From positions 62,001-126,000 of the forward strand of contig NZ_QVON01000009.1 of the NCBI RefSeq assembly GCF_003426735.1: a stretch of DNA of 64,000 nucleotides, read 5' to 3'. Of this stretch, positions 26,150 through 35,488 are shown piece by piece. Below the pieces are notes generated by a model, which was not told the DNA's origin, did no database searches, and saw only the letters and a list, made by a program, of their open reading frames with translations. The stretch is from Arenibacter sp. P308M17. Its GTDB lineage: Bacteria; Bacteroidota; Bacteroidia; Flavobacteriales; Flavobacteriaceae. Position 1 is the first letter of the stretch, and each line of letters opens with the position of its first letter. A program made the position numbers and the translations under genes.

Positions 26150-27757
26150 ATGGAATCGACTATCGGTATCAGATTTTTTATGAAGGTTTTAATTCCATTT
26201 GCGGGACTCCTTGTTATGATGTGCTCCTGTTCCGGAAATAAAAAGGAATCGCGGACTTTGGAATATAAGGAACCAACGGCTAGCAATTTACCTGGGAACC
26301 GCTTGGCGGAAATTCACTGTGCCAGTTGCCATCTCTTCGTTAAACCGGACCTGTTGCCCAAGTCCAGTTGGAAGAACGATGTGCTTCCGGCCATGGGCCA
26401 TCGGTTGGGGATATACAAAGGAAACATAAGGCCAGATAGTCTCTTTGATAATGGTAGGAGCGGGGAAGTGGTCAAAAAGGCAAATATCTTTCCTGAAAGA
26501 CCACTTATCGCCCAATCCGATTGGAATAAAATAGTGGATTATTACCTTAATAATGCCCCGGATACCATTATGCACCCTCAGCGGACCCAAAAAATGAATA
26601 TGGGCCTAAAGCATTTTAAATACAGGGAGTCCGCTTTTTCCCATACTCCGCCCTTAACGTCCATGGTAAAAATATTACCGGAAAATAGGGGAGTGGTGTT
26701 TGCAGATAGTAAGCGAAATATAAATAGCCTAACTTTCCTTACCAATAAGCTCGAAAAGGATTTCATTCTCGGCCTTAAATCGGCCCCTGTCCATTATTAC
26801 GAAAAGTATGATACTATTTATTTAACCACTGCAGGCAAGAATATTTTTCCTAATGATGTTTCGGACGGGGCTGTACAAAAAATATTTGCCAAGGGAACCC
26901 AAGGGCAGTACACTGCCAATGAAATACTTCCCGATCTGCAACGGCCGGTAAGCATGGCCTATGGCGACTTAAACAAGGACGGATTAGAAGACATTGTGGC
27001 CTGTGAATACGGCAATGAAACCGGAAAATTGGTTTGGTACGAAAATAAAGGTGGGGATAAATACATTATGAGGGCGCTGGGCAACAGGCCAGGTGCCATT
27101 ACTGCAGTAATAAAGGATGGCAATGGGGATGGTCTCCGGGACATTTTTGTCCTTATGGCCCAAGGGGATGAAGGAATTATGTACTATCAAAACCAGGGAA
27201 ATGGTACTTTTTCCAACAAAAGATTACTTTCTTTTCTTCCATTAAATGGTTCCCAATATATGGAACTGTTGGATTTTAATGGGGATGGCTTCGATGATAT
27301 CGTATATGTTTGTGGGGATAATGCGGATAAAACCCCCATATTAAAGGACTACCACGGTATTTATATCTTTCTGAACGATGGAAATTTAAATTTTAAGCAA
27401 GCCTATTTCTATCATTTGAACGGGGCCTATAAAGCTATGCCAAGAGATTACGATCTGGATGGGGATCTGGATATTGCGGCCATTTCATTTTTCCCTGATT
27501 ATATAGGTTCTCCAGAGGAGAGTTTTGTGTACCTGGAAAATAAAGGGGATATGAAATTTGGGGAATATTCCTTTCCGGAGTCGATCAAAGGACGATGGAT
27601 CGTAATGGATGCGGAGGATATGGATGGGGATGGCGATATTGACTTGGCCCTGGGATCTTTTGTATATTTTCTACCCTTGGGGGACACGACCGGTCTGGGC
27701 CAAAAGTGGCTTTCCAACGGACCTTCGATCGTTGTCTTGGAAAATACTACTCGATGA
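26150..27757 (+). CDS. Lipoprotein with a c-type heme site and FG-GAP/VCBS repeats
   Basis: 535 residues from ATG 26150, or 525 from ATG 26180 (MKVLIPFAGLLVMMCSCSG), which gives a cleaner lipoprotein signal with a candidate Cys at 25 or 27. A CASCH motif (57-61) is a covalent heme-binding CxxCH site, followed by a short helical cytochrome-c-like stretch. From about residue 265 come repeated calcium-binding-like blocks DLNKDGLEDIVACEYG, DGNGDGLRDIFVLMA, DFNGDGFDDIVYVCG, DLDGDLDIAAISFFPD and DMDGDGDIDLALGSF, typical of FG-GAP beta-propellers. The role is inferred to be a surface or periplasmic electron-transfer or binding protein. No substrate is known. Confidence 0.85.
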   Translation: MESTIGIRFFMKVLIPFAGLLVMMCSCSGNKKESRTLEYKEPTASNLPGNRLAEIHCASCHLFVKPDLLPKSSWKNDVLPAMGHRLGIYKGNIRPDSLFDNGRSGEVVKKANIFPERPLIAQSDWNKIVDYYLNNAPDTIMHPQRTQKMNMGLKHFKYRESAFSHTPPLTSMVKILPENRGVVFADSKRNINSLTFLTNKLEKDFILGLKSAPVHYYEKYDTIYLTTAGKNIFPNDVSDGAVQKIFAKGTQGQYTANEILPDLQRPVSMAYGDLNKDGLEDIVACEYGNETGKLVWYENKGGDKYIMRALGNRPGAITAVIKDGNGDGLRDIFVLMAQGDEGIMYYQNQGNGTFSNKRLLSFLPLNGSQYMELLDFNGDGFDDIVYVCGDNADKTPILKDYHGIYIFLNDGNLNFKQAYFYHLNGAYKAMPRDYDLDGDLDIAAISFFPDYIGSPEESFVYLENKGDMKFGEYSFPESIKGRWIVMDAEDMDGDGDIDLALGSFVYFLPLGDTTGLGQKWLSNGPSIVVLENTTR

Positions 27758-27980
27758 AGCCGAGCTATATGCAATTAGCAATTAACAATGAACAATAAGC
27801 TATAGGCAATGATCAATTGTGTACTGCAGGCAGTGTTGAAAAATTCCCCTCAATTATTTTTATATCGAACTCACGTTACCCTAGAACCAGAATCTCCTGC
27901 GAACGCCACTGGCAACTGCTACTTCCTATTGCCAATTGGCAGTATATGGGTGCACTTAAAAGCGCCAATAAATGATAGGA
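27758..27980. other. Convergent gap with low-complexity repeats
   Basis: A short direct repeat AGCTATAnGCAAT occurs twice within about 50 bp near 27770-27815, inside a CAAT/AACAAT-rich stretch. No terminator of classic form is visible between the FG-GAP lipoprotein gene and pepT. Confidence 0.4.
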
Positions 27981-29204
27981 CTATCTTTTGGCCGTAAGCT
28001 CACAAATTTTTATGATGACCTCCACCGCTTTCTGCATGCTTTCTACAGGCACATATTCATATTTTCCATGAAAATTATGTCCGCCTGCAAAAATATTGGG
28101 ACAGGGCAGTCCCATATAACTCAATTGGGAGCCATCGGTACCGCCCCTTATAGGTTTAACGATTGGTGATATGCCCAGACTTTCCATGGCCTCTTTGGCA
28201 ATTTCAACAATATGCATTACCGGTTCTATCTTTTCCCTCATATTAAAATATTGATCTTGGATATGAAGGGATGCACATTCCCCGTATTCCGCATTCAATT
28301 TTTCAGTGATATACTGTACAAGTTCTTTGCGCTGTTCAAATTTTTTTAGGTCGTGATCCCTGATGATCAATTCAATTTCGGCCAGTTCAATTTCTCCCTT
28401 TATGTGGTGGACGTGAAAGAAACCTTCCCGTCCCGTAGTTTTTTGGGGAATTTCATGTCCGGGCAATTGGGAAATGAAATCGTTGGCGATCAAAATGGCA
28501 TTGACCATTTTATCTTTGGCATAACCCGGATGTACACTTTTCCCCTTAATGGTTATTTTGGCTCCTGCCGCATTAAAGTTTTCGTATTCCAATTCCCCAA
28601 TTTGGCTGCCGTCCATCGTATAGGCCCAATCGGCCCCAAATGCGGCAACATCAAAATGATGTGCCCCGCGGCCAATTTCTTCATCCGGGGTAAATCCTAC
28701 CCTGATATTACCATGTTTAATTTCGGGATGTTGTATTAAGTACTCCATGGCCGTAATGATCTCCGTAATTCCGGCCTTATCATCCGCACCCAACAAAGTG
28801 GTGCCATCCGTTGTGATAAGGGTATTGCCCTTGTATTGTAATAGGTCTTCAAAATAACTGGGAGAGAGTATAATATTTTCCGCTTTGTTAAGCACAATAT
28901 CCCTCCCATCATAATTTTCGATTATTTGGGGCTTCACTTCGGTGGCCGTAAAATCCGGGGAAGTATCAAAATGTGAAATAAACCCTATAGTAGGCACTTC
29001 CCTTTCCATATTACTGGGCAAAGTGGCCATAATGTAGGCTTTGTCATCGATAACCACATCCTGCATTCCTATTAGCTTAAGTTCTGCCTCCAATTTACGG
29101 GCAAGTGTCCATTGCTTTTCGGTGCTGGGGGTGGAAGTGGAGTTGGGGTCGCTTTGGGTGTCTATGGTGATATAACTTATGAACCTGTCAATAATGTGTT
29201 GCAT
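27981..29204 (-). CDS. pepT: Peptidase T (tripeptide aminopeptidase)
   Basis: A 407-residue M20B zinc peptidase. Start MQHIIDRFISYITIDTQSDP is the PepT N-terminus. Metal and catalytic motifs: GFISHFDTSPDF (His and Asp), LLGADDKAGITEI (bridging Asp), TPDEEIGRGAHHFD (catalytic and metal Glu), KPIRGGTDGSQLSYMGLPCP and the late GGHNFHGKYEYVP (His). It removes the N-terminal residue from tripeptides in the cytoplasm. A TATTTTTG promoter element lies at 29221-29228. Confidence 0.96.
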   Translation of the reverse strand: MQHIIDRFISYITIDTQSDPNSTSTPSTEKQWTLARKLEAELKLIGMQDVVIDDKAYIMATLPSNMEREVPTIGFISHFDTSPDFTATEVKPQIIENYDGRDIVLNKAENIILSPSYFEDLLQYKGNTLITTDGTTLLGADDKAGITEIITAMEYLIQHPEIKHGNIRVGFTPDEEIGRGAHHFDVAAFGADWAYTMDGSQIGELEYENFNAAGAKITIKGKSVHPGYAKDKMVNAILIANDFISQLPGHEIPQKTTGREGFFHVHHIKGEIELAEIELIIRDHDLKKFEQRKELVQYITEKLNAEYGECASLHIQDQYFNMREKIEPVMHIVEIAKEAMESLGISPIVKPIRGGTDGSQLSYMGLPCPNIFAGGHNFHGKYEYVPVESMQKAVEVIIKICELTAKR

Positions 29205-29220
29205 AATAATGGATTTTAAT

Positions 29221-29228
29221 CAAAAATA
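29221..29228 (-). promoter_or_regulatory. Probable -7 element (TATTTTTG) of pepT
   Basis: Minus-strand TATTTTTG matches TAnnTTTG and predicts a very short leader of about 10 nt before the pepT start. Confidence 0.5.
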
Positions 29229-29404
29229 CAGTTTATTATTTTTATTGGTTGCTATTGTGGTAACTCCTTAGCATATAATGTCCTGCATCCAGAAGTAAAC
29301 TGGTATAGGTCATGAATTCAAGATCTTGTGTAATTTTTTTTCGGTATATGAATATACAGCAAAAGATGTCCTTTGGAGAGGGGCAAGTGGTGACATTATT
29401 AGCT

Positions 29405-29412
29405 TATATTTG
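29405..29412 (+). promoter_or_regulatory. Probable -7 element (TATATTTG) before the 29437 gene
   Basis: TATATTTG matches TAnnTTTG, with the ATG 24 bp downstream. No -33 TTG was seen at the ideal distance. Confidence 0.45.
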
Positions 29413-29436
29413 TATTTATGATCAGGATAAGAAGCC

Positions 29437-29853
29437 ATGTGTAAAAAAGTTTTTACCGCCTTGATTTTTATTGTCGGATTTTGGATATCCGCGCGGGCAC
29501 AACAAGAATGTAGTCTGGCGATTGGTGCCACGGAATCGGATACTATTATACAAATATTTCAACTTAAGGAAGATCAGGTGGCCCATTTAGAAGAGTTCAA
29601 GGCAGCACTGGAAATAGAAACCCGCCTATTGGATGAGGAACGGAAAAATCTATTTGAAAGCCATCCACAAACCACTCCCGAGGATTTAACGGCATTGGGG
29701 GTAAAGTATAAGGTTCTGGAGGAGCGTATGAAGCAGGTTTTTAAGAAGTACGATCTTAAACTTTTGGCACTTTTTAATGAAAAGCAATACCAAAGGTATG
29801 TAACACTTTGTCAGGAAGTGTCCAGGCAACCTCTAGGAATGGTACGGGAATAA
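29437..29853 (+). CDS. Small secreted helical protein, unknown
   Basis: A 138-residue protein with a signal peptide (hydrophobic core TALIFIVGFWISA, cut near ARAQ). The mature part is helical and charged, with the sequence VKYKVLEERMKQVFKKYDLK and FNEKQYQRYVTL, in the style of Spy/CpxP-like periplasmic helical proteins, but I cannot confirm homology. It starts 24 bp after a TATATTTG element. Conserved in character with other flavobacterial secreted proteins; function unknown. Confidence 0.6.
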   Translation: MCKKVFTALIFIVGFWISARAQQECSLAIGATESDTIIQIFQLKEDQVAHLEEFKAALEIETRLLDEERKNLFESHPQTTPEDLTALGVKYKVLEERMKQVFKKYDLKLLALFNEKQYQRYVTLCQEVSRQPLGMVRE

Positions 29854-29911
29854 GTTGTAGTTAATGTTAATAAAAAGCAGGTGTTTAGAGTGGTTTGGCA
29901 GGTGTAGTTTG

Positions 29912-29919
29912 TATTTTTG
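29912..29919 (+). promoter_or_regulatory. Probable -7 element (TATTTTTG) of pyrD
   Basis: TATTTTTG matches TAnnTTTG and lies 15 bp before ATG 29935. It overlaps the upstream in-frame TTG at 29917, which argues against that TTG as the start. Confidence 0.55.
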
Positions 29920-29934
29920 CGAAAAATATTCTAC

Positions 29935-30981
29935 ATGTATAAACAGCTTATCCGCCCCATCCTTTTTCAATTTGATCCAGAAAACATTCATCATTTTACT
30001 TTTAAAGCGTTACGTTTTTTTTCCAGAATGGGATTTGGAGCTATATTCAGGAAGCTATATACGGTTAATGACCCGCGTTTGGAACGTGAATTGTTCGGGT
30101 TGAAATTTAAGAATCCGGTGGGATTGGCGGCCGGTTTTGACAAGGACGCCAGATTGTACAATGAACTATCCGATTTTGGATTTGGATTTATTGAAATAGG
30201 TACCTTGACCCCCAAACCTCAGGATGGAAATCCAAAAAAACGATTATTTCGCTTAAAGAAAGATCAGGCCGTCATAAATAGAATGGGATTTAATAATAAG
30301 GGGGTATTCGATGCTGTTGAAAATCTGAAAAAAAAGCATAGGGTATTGATCGGGGGCAATATTGGGAAGAATAAGCTAACCCCCAATGAATTGGCTGCAA
30401 AGGATTATTTAATATGTTTTGATGCCCTGTTCGATCATGTGGATTATTTTGTAGTAAATGTTAGCTCCCCAAATACGCCCGGGCTCAGGGAACTTCAGGA
30501 TAGACAACCTTTGACGGCCTTGCTGAAGGAATTAAAAAAGGAAAATACCAAATTGGCAAGAGCAAAGGATGGGAAGGAGAGGCCCATTCTTCTGAAAATA
30601 GCGCCCGACTTATCGAATGACCAGTTACTGGATATTATTGGTATTGTCAAGGATACCGATATAGATGGGCTAATTGCGAGTAATACGACCATTGCCCGTG
30701 ATAATCTGAAATCCGATATTTTGTTAAAAGAGGAAACAGGGGGGTTAAGCGGTAGGCCACTGGCCAAAAGAAGTACGGAAGTAATCCGTTTTTTATCGGA
30801 AAAAAGCAATAAGGCATTTCCCATTATCGGAGTTGGCGGAATTCATTCTGCCGAAGATGCATTGGAAAAGTTGGACGCCGGAGCGGATTTGGTTCAATTG
30901 TATACAGGGTTTATCTATGAAGGCCCGTCACTAATAAAAAGAATCAACAAGGCCATTGTAGGCCGGTCCAATGGCCAGTAG
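29935..30981 (+). CDS. pyrD: Quinone-dependent dihydroorotate dehydrogenase
   Basis: 348 residues from ATG 29935 ([20 protein letters not shown]); an upstream in-frame TTG at 29917 overlaps the likely promoter. Features of class 2 enzymes: the N-terminal membrane-binding helices ([14 protein letters not shown]), FMN-binding [19 protein letters not shown], catalytic Ser in [21 protein letters not shown], and phosphate-binding [16 protein letters not shown]. It oxidises dihydroorotate to orotate, passing electrons to quinone, in pyrimidine synthesis. Confidence 0.96.
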   Translation: MYKQLIRPILFQFDPENIHHFTFKALRFFSRMGFGAIFRKLYTVNDPRLERELFGLKFKNPVGLAAGFDKDARLYNELSDFGFGFIEIGTLTPKPQDGNPKKRLFRLKKDQAVINRMGFNNKGVFDAVENLKKKHRVLIGGNIGKNKLTPNELAAKDYLICFDALFDHVDYFVVNVSSPNTPGLRELQDRQPLTALLKELKKENTKLARAKDGKERPILLKIAPDLSNDQLLDIIGIVKDTDIDGLIASNTTIARDNLKSDILLKEETGGLSGRPLAKRSTEVIRFLSEKSNKAFPIIGVGGIHSAEDALEKLDAGADLVQLYTGFIYEGPSLIKRINKAIVGRSNGQ

Positions 30982-31011
30982 GGATAGATTGTCTTATTTT
31001 TTAAGGAATAA

Positions 31012-31055
31012 AAAAAACCAGGCTTTTTCAATATAGGAAAAGCCTGGGTTTTTTT
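31012..31055 (+). terminator. Bidirectional terminator between pyrD and the Dabb gene
   Basis: The stem pairs an A-rich arm reading ACCAGGCTTTTTC with GAAAAGCCTGGGT and a T run; loop about 7 nt. It lies between convergent genes and can act on both. Confidence 0.85.
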
Positions 31056-31080
31056 GCCAACTGCTTACTGCCGAAAGACA

Positions 31081-31503
31081 TTAGTTGGTCCAATAATCCA
31101 CCACGGTAACATCCTCCAAATGTGGGGTCAATATAGCTCCAAAAGCCTTATGGTCGGGATGCGGAAGATATATGGCGCGATCCTCTTCACTGTGGAAGGT
31201 AAGGAAAAAGCAATGTGTAAACCCTTTGTCCAATCCTTCGGGACTGTTATTGATTCCCCATTCGTAACCCACTATCTGAGGAATTTTGGAAGGTAGGGCA
31301 CTAAAAGCGGCCTCCACTTTTTCAATGTCCTCCTTGGAGGTATTCGCCTTAAACTTAAATAGTACTACATGTCGTAATACACTGTCCTGTTTTTTGGAAT
31401 TTTCCATGTTTAAATCTTTGTTCAAATTATTTGTGTTAGGGGCGCCATAACCCATCAATAGTAGTGCTCCCAATAGGCTGAGGGTAGAAAAAACTAATTT
31501 CAT
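31081..31503 (-). CDS. Secreted Dabb-family (stress-responsive alpha/beta barrel) protein
   Basis: About 140 residues from ATG 31503 (MKLVFSTLSLLGALLLMG), which gives a proper signal peptide; the longer frame to 31581 adds an unlikely N-terminus. The mature part carries VLRHVVLFKFKANTSKEDIE, EWGINNSPEGLDKGFTHCFF and YLPHPDHKAFGAILTPHLED, the Dabb pattern, with a central His. Dabb domains form dimers and mostly lack known activity. It may be periplasmic because of the signal, which is uncommon for Dabb proteins. Confidence 0.85.
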   Translation of the reverse strand: MKLVFSTLSLLGALLLMGYGAPNTNNLNKDLNMENSKKQDSVLRHVVLFKFKANTSKEDIEKVEAAFSALPSKIPQIVGYEWGINNSPEGLDKGFTHCFFLTFHSEEDRAIYLPHPDHKAFGAILTPHLEDVTVVDYWTN

Positions 31504-31616
31504 ATCATGATTTTTGGGGAAGATATAAAAAAGTGGATTAATGATAGGGTAAAGAATCCATAATAATTGATTTCCATCCATGAAAGTTATATACTTTTAT
31601 TCCAATTTTCTGTAAA

Positions 31617-32243
31617 ATGGATTACGATATATTATTGGCATTTGTATTGGCTACCGCGGCTTTGGCCATTTCTCCGGGACCGGACAATATTTTTGTATTG
31701 ATTCAAAGTATGGTCCACGGAAAAAAATATGGCATAGCTACCATTGCGGGATTAATGACAGGTTGTTTGGTCCATGCCACCTTACTCGCTTTTGGGGTGT
31801 CGGCATTAATAAAACAGAATCCCAATGTATATTTCTCAATAAAGATCTTTGGTGCCTTGTATATGTTTTATTTGGCCTTTAAAGTGCTTAGAAGAAGTGA
31901 TGAACTGAATATATCCAATGGCCATACAGAAAAAAAATCATTGACGGCCTTATATAGAAAGGGCTTTATAATGAATGTATTAAATCCAAAAGTAACCATA
32001 TTTTTCTTGGCTTTTTTTCCAGGTTTTTTGTTTAGCCATTTTTTGAATATTATTATTCAATTTTATGTACTGGCAACTATATTCATATTGGTTTCCTCAA
32101 TTATTTTTATTGCCATTGCCATTCTTGCCGGATCCATTTCCAAATATATTAGGGAGAATGGGCAACTGGGAAAAATCTTGAAATGGCTTCAGATTGTTGT
32201 TTTTGTGGCTATCGCCGTTTATCTATTGGTATCCGATAATTAA
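31617..32243 (+). CDS. LysE/RhtB-family amino-acid exporter
   Basis: A 208-residue inner-membrane protein with about six helices. The N-terminus DYDILLAFVLATAALAISPG with GPDNIFVL is the family signature, and the GFIMNVLNPKVTIFFLAFFP block is the conserved second half. Exports amino acids or derivatives; the substrate is not deducible. The HMG-CoA lyase-like gene follows 31 bp later, so they may be one operon. Confidence 0.92.
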   Translation: MDYDILLAFVLATAALAISPGPDNIFVLIQSMVHGKKYGIATIAGLMTGCLVHATLLAFGVSALIKQNPNVYFSIKIFGALYMFYLAFKVLRRSDELNISNGHTEKKSLTALYRKGFIMNVLNPKVTIFFLAFFPGFLFSHFLNIIIQFYVLATIFILVSSIIFIAIAILAGSISKYIRENGQLGKILKWLQIVVFVAIAVYLLVSDN

Positions 32244-32274
32244 TCTTAATTTTGGAAAAAGCTTTAGCAGGGAA

Positions 32275-33141
32275 ATGTCCAATACCATTAAAATAATAGA
32301 ATGTCCAAGAGATGCCATGCAGGGGATCAAAACTTTTATTCCAACGGAAAAAAAAGTCCTGTATATTCAATCCCTTTTGAACTGCGGTTTTGATACCATC
32401 GATTTTGGGAGTTTTGTGTCCCCTAGGGCAATTCCGCAGATGGTGGATACGGCCGAGGTGCTTTCCCAACTGGATCTTTCCAAGACTACAAGCAAGTTAT
32501 TGGCCATTGTTGCCAATGTTAGAGGGGCTATGGATGCCTCCAAACATAATTCCATTGATTATTTAGGGTATCCTTTTTCCATATCGGAGAATTTTCAAAT
32601 GCGGAATACCCACAAGACCATTGCCGAATCAGTTATTACTTTGGAAGAAATTTTAAGGATAGCCGGAGACTCGGGCAAGGAGGTCGTTACCTATATTTCT
32701 ATGGGGTTCGGCAACCCATATGGGGATCCCTGGAACGTAGAGGTGGTGGGGCAATGGACCACAAAATTGGCAAGAATGGGAGTAAAGATACTATCACTTT
32801 CAGATACTGTGGGTTCTTCGACCCCTGAAGTAATCGACTATCTTTTTTCCAACCTAATTCCAAAATTCCCTGAAATAGAATTTGGGGCCCATCTACATAC
32901 CACCCCGTCCAAATGGCACGAAAAAGTCGATGCTGCCTATAAGGCCGGTTGTCGCAGATTTGACGGGGCAGTACAAGGTTTTGGAGGCTGTCCAATGGCA
33001 AAGGATGAGCTCACAGGAAATATGCCCACCGAAAAGATGCTTTCCTACTTTACGGCGGCTAAGGCCGACACCAAGGTTAATTGGATGGCTTTTGAGGCTG
33101 CATTCAATAAGGCGTCCGACCTGTTTTCTTCCCATCATTGA
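32275..33141 (+). CDS. Hydroxymethylglutaryl-CoA lyase-like enzyme
   Basis: 288 residues from ATG 32275 (MSNTIKIIECPRDAMQGIKT); the longer upstream frame overlaps the LysE gene. DRE-TIM-like fold: ECPRDAMQGIKTFIPTEKK contains the family's metal/catalytic start, SDTVGSSTPEVIDY is the beta-strand with metal ligands, and FGGCPMAKDELTGNMPTEK carries the catalytic Cys of the HMG-CoA lyase signature. Known reaction: HMG-CoA to acetoacetate and acetyl-CoA, in leucine breakdown. Note ECPRDA rather than the usual VGPRDGLQ motif, so a related carboxylyase is possible. Confidence 0.88.
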   Translation: MSNTIKIIECPRDAMQGIKTFIPTEKKVLYIQSLLNCGFDTIDFGSFVSPRAIPQMVDTAEVLSQLDLSKTTSKLLAIVANVRGAMDASKHNSIDYLGYPFSISENFQMRNTHKTIAESVITLEEILRIAGDSGKEVVTYISMGFGNPYGDPWNVEVVGQWTTKLARMGVKILSLSDTVGSSTPEVIDYLFSNLIPKFPEIEFGAHLHTTPSKWHEKVDAAYKAGCRRFDGAVQGFGGCPMAKDELTGNMPTEKMLSYFTAAKADTKVNWMAFEAAFNKASDLFSSHH

Positions 33142-33251
33142 GAAGAAAAGGTAGGTTTATGATCATTTTAATAGGCTTTTATGGAAAATTATTAGGGATA
33201 TAGGGAGAAAACGGATTATAGGTGTTTTATAATCCAGTTAATGGTTAAGGT

Positions 33252-33285
33252 CCCGCCTGAACGTAGTCGGGCAAGCCTGCCTTTT
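33252..33285. repeat. Second copy of the CCCGCCTGAACG element
   Basis: CCCGCCTGAACG is followed by TAGTCGGGCAAGCCTGCC. The first half matches the element at 15394-15461; arms CCCG (33252-33255) and CGGG (33268-33271) can pair. Confidence 0.5.
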
Positions 33286-33456
33286 CCGGCCTGTAATTTC
33301 ATCTTAGTTTAGTTGGCCGTTGGATGTATTGAAAACGGAATCGTCACATTGGCATATTTAATCATTGCCACATTAATTATGTATTGTCCAATTCCTGTTA
33401 AATAAACGTTACAGGCAATTAACACAATAACTGTGCATCAGTTCCTTTAAATGTAG

Positions 33457-33464
33457 TATATTTG
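33457..33464 (+). promoter_or_regulatory. Probable -7 element (TATATTTG) of guaB
   Basis: TATATTTG matches TAnnTTTG and sits 23 bp before the guaB ATG at 33488, giving a short leader. Confidence 0.6.
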
Positions 33465-33487
33465 CACGCAATTAATCTTTAATTGCT

Positions 33488-34960
33488 ATGCAAGCTCACC
33501 TAAATAAAATTGTTGGAGAAGGCCTTACGTACGATGACGTACTTTTGGTTCCCGCTTTTTCAGAAGTGCTTCCTAGGGAAGTCAATATTCAAACAAAGTT
33601 TACAAGAAACATTATTATCAATGTTCCCATCGTTTCGGCCGCTATGGATACCGTTACGGAATCCCGTATGGCCATTGCCATTGCCCAGGAAGGTGGTATA
33701 GGTGTATTGCACAAGAACATGACCATAGAACAGCAGGCGCTGAAGGTACGCAAGGTAAAACGGGCGGAAAGTGGTATGATCATAGATCCCGTTACCTTGC
33801 CTTTAAATTCGAAAGTAAGGGATGCGAAGGCCAACATGAAGGAATTTAGTATTGGTGGGATACCCATTGTAGATGATGAAGGCAAATTGATCGGAATCGT
33901 GACCAATAGGGATCTTCGTTTTGAAAAAAACAATGATCGTCCCATATCCGAGGTGATGACTTACAAAAATCTTGTTACTGTAAGCGAGGGGACTTCCTTA
34001 GAGCAGGCAGAGGATATTTTACAGGTAAATAAAATTGAAAAATTACCGGTGGTAGACAAGGATTACAAGCTTGTTGGATTGATCACCTTTAGGGATATTA
34101 CAAAACTTACCCAAAAGCCTATAGCCAATAAGGACCAGTACGGAAGATTAAGGGTAGCGGCAGCATTAGGGGTTACAGGTGATGCCGTGGAGAGGGCGGA
34201 AGCTTTGGTGAACGCTGGAGTGGACGCAGTTGTTATAGATACTGCACATGGGCATACCAAAGGGGTGGTAAACGTTTTGAAGGAAGTAAAAAGAAGATTT
34301 CCAGATTTGGAAGTTATTGTAGGTAACATTGCCACTGCAGAAGCTGCCAGGTATTTGGTGGAAGCGGGAGCCGATGCCGTGAAAGTCGGAATAGGTCCCG
34401 GATCAATCTGTACTACCCGTGTAGTCGCGGGGGTTGGTTTCCCTCAATTTTCAGCAGTATTGGAAGTGGCCGCAGCCATCAAGGGCAGTGGAGTACCCGT
34501 TATTGCCGATGGAGGAATCCGTTATACAGGGGATATCCCCAAGGCCATAGCGGCCGGGGCCGATTCGGTAATGTTGGGCTCCTTGTTGGCGGGAACAAAA
34601 GAGTCGCCTGGCGAGACGATTATCTATGAAGGGCGTAAATTTAAATCCTATAGGGGAATGGGTTCTGTTGAGGCCATGAAACAGGGTAGCAAGGATAGGT
34701 ATTTTCAAGATGTGGAAGATGATATCAAAAAATTGGTTCCGGAAGGAATCGTAGGCCGTGTACCCTATAAAGGAGATCTATATGAAAGTATCCATCAGTT
34801 TATTGGCGGTCTGCGAGCCGGGATGGGATATTGCGGTGCCAAGGATATCGATACTTTAAAAGAGACTGGAAGATTTGTTAAGATTACGGCAAGTGGCATC
34901 AATGAAAGCCATCCACATGATGTAACCATTACCAAAGAATCACCGAACTATAGTAGATAA
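33488..34960 (+). CDS. guaB: Inosine-5'-monophosphate dehydrogenase
   Basis: A 490-residue enzyme of normal length. Start region [20 protein letters not shown]; a CBS pair is inserted at about residues 93-205 ([20 protein letters not shown]). The catalytic loop [18 protein letters not shown] holds the active-site Cys. Further on, [20 protein letters not shown] and [19 protein letters not shown] (IMP-binding and flap). It converts IMP to XMP with NAD, the first step toward GMP. No purine gene neighbours here. Confidence 0.98.
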   Translation: MQAHLNKIVGEGLTYDDVLLVPAFSEVLPREVNIQTKFTRNIIINVPIVSAAMDTVTESRMAIAIAQEGGIGVLHKNMTIEQQALKVRKVKRAESGMIIDPVTLPLNSKVRDAKANMKEFSIGGIPIVDDEGKLIGIVTNRDLRFEKNNDRPISEVMTYKNLVTVSEGTSLEQAEDILQVNKIEKLPVVDKDYKLVGLITFRDITKLTQKPIANKDQYGRLRVAAALGVTGDAVERAEALVNAGVDAVVIDTAHGHTKGVVNVLKEVKRRFPDLEVIVGNIATAEAARYLVEAGADAVKVGIGPGSICTTRVVAGVGFPQFSAVLEVAAAIKGSGVPVIADGGIRYTGDIPKAIAAGADSVMLGSLLAGTKESPGETIIYEGRKFKSYRGMGSVEAMKQGSKDRYFQDVEDDIKKLVPEGIVGRVPYKGDLYESIHQFIGGLRAGMGYCGAKDIDTLKETGRFVKITASGINESHPHDVTITKESPNYSR

Positions 34961-35164
34961 GGGATCAGGAACAATTGCTGTGTTTATGCGAATATTCGTA
35001 TGGAAGAAATAGCTTCATAAAGACACTGCTTTTTAGCTTCGTTTTCCGCAAGGGATCCCGGAAAGTATTTTGCTGTCCATGAAAGGTAAAAAGTGGCTTG
35101 AAAAGGAGATATTTTAGAGCGTCAAAAAAGGTGTGGATCCAGCCTGTTTTTCCCTATTTTCATT

Positions 35165-35263
35165 TATGGCCTAACTATGGCCTAACTATGGCCTAACTAT
35201 GGACTATCTATGGAGTATCTATGGAGTATCTATGGAGTATCTATGGAGTATCTATGGCTTATC
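35165..35263. repeat. Nine-unit 11-bp tandem repeat
   Basis: Nine consecutive 11-bp units: three TATGGCCTAAC (35165-35197), one TATGGACTATC (35198-35208), four TATGGAGTATC (35209-35252) and one TATGGCTTATC (35253-35263). No spacers separate them. The block is close to one helical turn per unit, so each unit faces the same side of the DNA. Confidence 0.9.
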
Positions 35264-35437
35264 CCCGGACAACAAGACATTTGTTTTTTATTGGTATTCA
35301 TGAATGCGCTGCATTTGGGCGATCCAAAAAATGAACAGAACACGAATTTGGGATAGAAAATTCTATCTTATTCCGATTCATACACAACTTTTGAGATTGA
35401 TCCTAGATAAGCAAGTCTAGGTTGGATTTGATGGAAT

Positions 35438-35466
35438 AAAAAAAGCCGGTAGACCGGCTTTTTTTA
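35438..35466 (+). terminator. Terminator between guaB and the thioredoxin-like gene
   Basis: Arms AAGCCGG (35443-35449) and CCGGCTT (35454-35460) are flanked by A and T runs. Suited to termination on both strands between convergent genes. Confidence 0.85.
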
Positions 35467-35488
35467 TTTAAACATAGCGTATACCAAA

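Larger units (their letters stand above)
33142..33487. other. 346-bp gap with hairpins and the guaB promoter
   Basis: An inverted repeat GGATTATA/TTATAATCC at about 33213-33235 without a T run, a second copy of the CCCGCCTGAACG element (33252-33285), and a promoter at 33457. No gene. Confidence 0.5.
34961..35488. other. 528-bp gap after guaB
   Basis: It holds the 11-bp tandem repeat (35165-35263), palindromes CGAATATTCG (34989-34998) and GATAGAAAATTCTATC (35352-35367), and a terminator at 35438-35466. No coding sequence is supported on either strand. Confidence 0.6.

Noticed and set aside
32194-32274. Upstream extension of the HMG-CoA lyase-like gene
   Set aside because: It overlaps the LysE gene in another frame and adds a sequence unlike the enzyme N-terminus; ATG 32275 fits better.
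35165-35263. Possible CRISPR array
   Set aside because: The units are contiguous 11-bp repeats with no spacers and no cas genes in the window.
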